NCBI GenBank assembly: GCA_012799425.1
Contig: JAAZLF010000503.1
Coordinates: 1-7,982 of the forward strand
Reading direction: 5' to 3'
Length of the DNA: 7,982 nt
DNA from: Actinomycetales bacterium
Lineage (GTDB): Bacteria; Actinomycetota; Actinomycetes; Actinomycetales; Dermabacteraceae
This document shows, piece after piece, positions 6,046-7,982 of this stretch. A model generated the notes under the pieces. It was not told the origin of the DNA, searched no databases, and saw nothing but the letters and a program-made list of their open reading frames with translations. Made by a program: the position numbers and the translations under genes. Every line of letters starts with the position of its first letter. The stretch's first letter is position 1.

Positions 6046-6686
6046 CCCGAGTGATCGTGATCGATGACCAGGCCCTGGTGCGCGAGGGGATCCGGACCCT
6101 GCTGCAGGTGGCGGGGATCGACGTGGTCGCCGAGGCGGCCGACGGGCGGGAGGGGCTGGCAGCGATCGCCGCACACCCGGTGGACGTGGTGCTGATGGAT
6201 CTGAGGATGCCTCGGTTCGATGGCATCTGGGCGCTCGAGGAGCTCCAGGCACAGAGCTCGCCGGTGCCCGTCCTGGTCCTCACCACCTTCGACGACGACG
6301 AGCTCGTGCTGCAGGCCCTGCGCGCCGGGGCGCGCGGCTACCTGCTCAAGGACGTCACCGTCGACCGCCTCGCCCACGCAGTGCGCACCCTCGAGGTCGG
6401 CGGCACCCTCATCTCGCCCTCCATCACGGAGGGGCTGCTGCGCGCGGTCCGCTCCGAGGCGGCGCCGTCACCGGAGGCCGCGGCGCCCCTCCAGGCGCTG
6501 ACCGAGAGGGAGACCGATGTGCTGCGCATGCTCGCCGAGGGCTACAGCACCCGTGAGATCGCCGGGCTGCTCCACCTGGCCGAGGGCACCGTCAAGAACC
6601 ACATCTCCATGGTCCTGCAGAAGCTGGGAGCCAGGGACCGCACCAGCGCGGTGCTGCGGGCGCTGCGCGAGGGGATCCTGGGGTAG
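6042..6686 (+). CDS. Response regulator transcription factor, NarL/LuxR family
   Basis: DNA-binding response regulator of 214 residues and partner of the preceding kinase. Receiver domain at about 2-118: acidic pair D8/D9 in VIVIDDQALVREG, phospho-accepting D53 in LMDLRMP, T81/T82 in LVLTTFDD and K103 in GYLLKD. A linker rich in Ala, Pro and Glu (about 138-150) joins it to a LuxR-type HTH at about 151-212, with LTEREtDVL (153-161), the helix-turn-helix STREIAGLLHLAEGTVKNHI (169-188) and KLGARDRTSAV. All phosphorylation residues are present and no frameshift is seen. The ATG overlaps the kinase stop by 4 bases, so translation is probably coupled. The likely target, inferred from gene order, is the divergent promoter region 4830-4947, which would link its own operon and the ABC exporter. 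Confidence 0.97.
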   Translation: MTRVIVIDDQALVREGIRTLLQVAGIDVVAEAADGREGLAAIAAHPVDVVLMDLRMPRFDGIWALEELQAQSSPVPVLVLTTFDDDELVLQALRAGARGYLLKDVTVDRLAHAVRTLEVGGTLISPSITEGLLRAVRSEAAPSPEAAAPLQALTERETDVLRMLAEGYSTREIAGLLHLAEGTVKNHISMVLQKLGARDRTSAVLRALREGILG

Positions 6687-6688
6687 GG

Positions 6689-6727
6689 CCGTGTCCCAGC
6701 CGTGTCCCAGCGGCGGGGCTCGGGGCT
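6689..6727. repeat. Two adjacent short tandem duplications (11 bp x2 and 7 bp x2)
   Basis: Directly after the response regulator stop, CCGTGTCCCAG occurs twice head to tail (6689-6699 and 6700-6710). After three bases, CGGGGCT also occurs twice (6714-6720 and 6721-6727). Both are exact. They may be replication-slippage scars in non-coding DNA or direct-repeat protein sites; nothing here decides between these. Confidence 0.8.
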
Positions 6728-6754
6728 ATCGGCGCGCGATCATCGGCGTGAACG

Positions 6755-6791
6755 ACGAGGCCGCGACATCCGATGGATGCCGCGGCCTCGT
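6755..6791. terminator. Strong hairpin between convergent response regulator and tRNA-Gly genes, probable bidirectional terminator
   Basis: The arms ACGAGGCCGCG (6755-6765) and CGCGGCCTCGT (6781-6791) are perfectly complementary over 11 bp. Inside them, after one A-C mismatch (6766/6780), CATCC (6767-6771) pairs with GGATG (6775-6779) around a GAT triloop. It lies 68 bases after the regulator stop on the plus strand and only 4 bases beyond the CCA end of tRNA-Gly on the minus strand, so it can end transcripts from both sides. No T-tract follows on either strand, as is common in high-GC actinobacteria. Confidence 0.8.
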
Positions 6792-6795
6792 GCCG

Positions 6796-6869
6796 TGGAG
6801 CGGGCGACGGGAATCGAACCCGCGTAATCAGTTTGGAAGACTGAGGCTCTACCATTGAGCTACGCCCGC
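6796..6869 (-). tRNA. tRNA-Gly, anticodon TCC
   Basis: A full cloverleaf is readable on the minus strand. The acceptor is GCGGGCG/CGCCCGC and the D arm is GCTC-AATGGTA-GAGC. The anticodon stem TCAGT/ACTGA encloses loop CTTCCAA, with anticodon TCC at plus-strand 6835-6837. A 4-base variable loop and T arm GCGGG-TTCGATT-CCCGT follow, then discriminator T. The mature body is 71 bases (6799-6869), and an encoded CCA follows at 6796-6798. It reads GGA codons (and GGG by wobble). A TTCAAT-like hexamer (plus 6881-6886) could be its -10 element. Confidence 0.97.
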
Positions 6870-6985
6870 GTTGCCGTCCCATTGAACCAGATCAGCGGCG
6901 CGAGAGCACATCCGCAGTGGCGGAGGCGACATGCATCTGCTCACAGGCCCCGGTGGCGACCACAGCACCTTGCAGGAGGAACGGG

Positions 6986-6991
6986 TAATAT
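6986..6991 (+). promoter_or_regulatory. Putative -10 element of the tRNA-Pro promoter
   Basis: TAATAT is an isolated AT-rich hexamer in a GC-rich gap, close to the TATAAT consensus. It would start transcription near 6998, about ten bases before the tRNA. The best -35-like sequence, TTGCAG at 6970-6975, is only 10 bases away, which is too close, so the -35 is unassigned. Confidence 0.55.
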
Positions 6992-7007
6992 TCCCTGGGT
7001 TGCCCTC

Positions 7008-7081
7008 CGGGGTGTAGCTCAGCTTGGTAGAGCACCCGCTTTGGGAGCGGGAAGTCGCAGGTTCAAATCCTGTCACCCCGA
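7008..7081 (+). tRNA. tRNA-Pro, anticodon TGG
   Basis: A complete 74-base cloverleaf. The acceptor is CGGGGTG (7008-7014) with CACCCCG (7074-7080), and the discriminator A is at 7081. The D arm is GCTC/GAGC around AGCTTGGTA. The anticodon stem CCCGC/GCGGG encloses loop TTTGGGA, with TGG at 7042-7044. The T arm is GCAGG-TTCAAAT-CCTGT. The first base pair begins with C, as expected of bacterial tRNA-Pro. Unlike the neighbouring tRNA-Gly, no CCA is encoded (CTC follows), so the tail must be added by nucleotidyltransferase. Confidence 0.97.
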
Positions 7082-7137
7082 CTCCGTCGCCGGGTCGCCG
7101 TCGTGCGAGCTCCGGGGCGTCATCAGAAACGTCCACC

Positions 7138-7143
7138 TACTGT
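7138..7143 (+). promoter_or_regulatory. Possible -10 element upstream of tig
   Basis: TACTGT fits TANNNT and would start a transcript near 7150, just before the Shine-Dalgarno. No convincing -35 is present, and tig could instead be read through from the tRNA-Pro promoter. Weak call. Confidence 0.25.
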
Positions 7144-7151
7144 CCATCTAC

Positions 7152-7157
7152 AGGGAG
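7152..7157 (+). promoter_or_regulatory. Ribosome binding site that fixes the GTG start of tig
   Basis: AGGGAG lies 9 bases before the GTG at 7167. An in-frame TGA at 7161-7163 rules out any earlier start, and no ATG is available nearby downstream. Confidence 0.85.
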
Positions 7158-7166
7158 ACCTGACCA

Positions 7167-7982
7167 GTGAAGACCGAGTCCGAGAAGCTCAGCCCCACCC
7201 GGGTGAAGCTCACCGTCGAGGTGCCCTTCGACGAGCTCAAGCCCGCCGTCGAGACCGCCACCAAGAAGATCGCCGATCAGGTGCAGATCCCCGGCTTCCG
7301 CAAGGGCAAGGTCCCCTCCAAGCTCGTCGAGCAGCGCTTCGGTCGCCCCGCGATCATGCAGGAGGCCGTCAACGACGCCCTGCCCGACTTCTACCAGCAG
7401 GCTGCTGCTGAGGCGGAGATCAAGCCCGTCGGCCGCCCCGAGGTGGAGATCACCGAGGTGCCCGGCCTGGATGGTTCCGAGGATGGAAGCCTCCTCTTCA
7501 CCGTCGAGCAGGATGTCCGCCCCGAGATCGAGCTGCCCGACTTCTCGACCTACGAGGTCGAGATCGAGGAGCCCAGCGTCGACGAGGATGCCGTCGAGGT
7601 CCGCCTGGACGAGCTGCGCGAGCGCTTCGGCACCCTGGTGGGCGTCGATCGCCCCGCACAGGATCGCGATTTCGTGTCCCTCGACATGGTCGCGACGATC
7701 GACGACGAGGAGATCGAGTCCGTCGAGGGCGTGTCCTACCAGATCGGTGAGGGCAACATGCTCGAGGGCCTCGACGAGGCGCTCATCGGCCTCTCCGCCG
7801 AGGAGACCACCACCTTCGCCTCCAAGCTGGCCGGCGGCGACCGTGCCGGTGAGGAAGCACAGGTCAAGGTCACCGCGCAGTCCGTCAAGGTGCGCGAGCT
7901 GCCCGAGGCCGACGATGAGTTCGCCGAGATGGCCTCCGAGTTCGACACCATCGATGAGCTCAAGGACGACCTGAAGAAGCAG
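7167..7982 (+). CDS. tig: Trigger factor, ribosome-associated chaperone (partial, C-terminus off the right edge)
   Basis: Chaperone that docks on ribosomal protein L23 at the exit tunnel and shelters nascent chains; it also has a peptidyl-prolyl isomerase domain. Seen: 272 codons. The ribosome-binding N-terminal domain (about 1-115) carries the signature GFRKGK (43-48), preceded by LSPTRVKLTVEVPF (8-21) and followed by EAVNDALPDFY. The FKBP-like isomerase domain spans about 155-250 (VSYQIGEGNMLEGLDEALIG region). The start of the C-terminal chaperone domain is reached (ADDEFAEMASEFDT). Trigger factors are usually 430-530 residues, so roughly the last third or more is missing. The GTG start is set by the Shine-Dalgarno and an in-frame stop just upstream. 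Codon use is strongly biased to AAG, ATC, CTC and GAG, fitting high expression. In many actinobacteria clpP genes follow tig; that lies outside this window. Confidence 0.97.
   Translation, partial: MKTESEKLSPTRVKLTVEVPFDELKPAVETATKKIADQVQIPGFRKGKVPSKLVEQRFGRPAIMQEAVNDALPDFYQQAAAEAEIKPVGRPEVEITEVPGLDGSEDGSLLFTVEQDVRPEIELPDFSTYEVEIEEPSVDEDAVEVRLDELRERFGTLVGVDRPAQDRDFVSLDMVATIDDEEIESVEGVSYQIGEGNMLEGLDEALIGLSAEETTTFASKLAGGDRAGEEAQVKVTAQSVKVRELPEADDEFAEMASEFDTIDELKDDLKKQ

Noticed and set aside
4345..6252. Minus-strand open frame of 635 codons across the ATPase, divergent promoter and kinase
   Set aside because: It would run through two intact genes with full motifs and a promoter region; Arg/His/Pro-rich translation without recognisable fold.
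6970..6991. TTGCAG plus TAATAT as a complete sigma-70-like promoter for tRNA-Pro
   Set aside because: The spacing is only 10 bases, too short for a -35/-10 pair; I kept only the -10 call.
6687..7166. tRNA genes as an integration site with a mobile element
   Set aside because: No integrase, no repeated tRNA 3' end and no composition shift were seen in the window.

Overview
The window is very GC-rich and densely packed, with short intergenic gaps and ATGA stop/start overlaps. It carries an actinobacterial trigger factor start and an Ada-AlkA fusion gene followed by ogt. Together these point to a chromosomal segment of a high-GC actinobacterium, probably a Micrococcales member. A Brachybacterium-like (Dermabacteraceae) host is my best guess, from memory of protein style only. 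I see no insertion sequence, phage gene, CRISPR array or integrase, and base composition looks uniform.

Layout: (1) 1-3178, minus strand: an alkylation-damage repair operon, transcribed from right to left. It consists of an Ada-AlkA fusion protein (3178-1661), then Ogt methyltransferase overlapping it by 4 bases (1664-1152), then a class I/II PLP-dependent aminotransferase (1139 and off the left edge). (2) 3277-4829, minus strand: a two-gene ABC-2 type exporter, ATPase then permease, also with a 4-base overlap. (3) 4830-4947: a 118-base divergent promoter region. (4) 4948-6686, plus strand: a LiaS/DesK-like sensor histidine kinase and its NarL/LuxR-type response regulator, overlapping by 4 bases. 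(5) 6687-7166: two short tandem duplications, a strong hairpin, tRNA-Gly(TCC) on the minus strand, tRNA-Pro(TGG) on the plus strand, and the tig leader. (6) 7167 to the right edge: the first 272 codons of trigger factor.

How the genes work together: Ada-AlkA and Ogt cover several classes of alkylated DNA damage. The Ada part has a methyl-accepting zinc-thiolate site and a DNA-binding domain, the AlkA part excises N-alkylated bases, and Ogt repairs O6-alkylguanine. The ABC pair and the two-component pair face each other across one small intergenic region. This is the usual arrangement of a sensing module that controls the adjacent exporter, often in response to envelope stress or a membrane-active compound.

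The most notable non-coding signal is in that divergent region. Both divergent genes have a TAG-initial TANNNT hexamer exactly 6 bases before an ATG, with an in-frame stop inside the hexamer and no good Shine-Dalgarno. This suggests two mirrored leaderless transcripts. I found no clearly new multi-gene system. The rest are family-level oddities: a glutamine where Ogt normally has its arginine finger, and a leucine after the ABC Walker B Asp-Glu pair. No stretch longer than about 140 bases lacks a gene.
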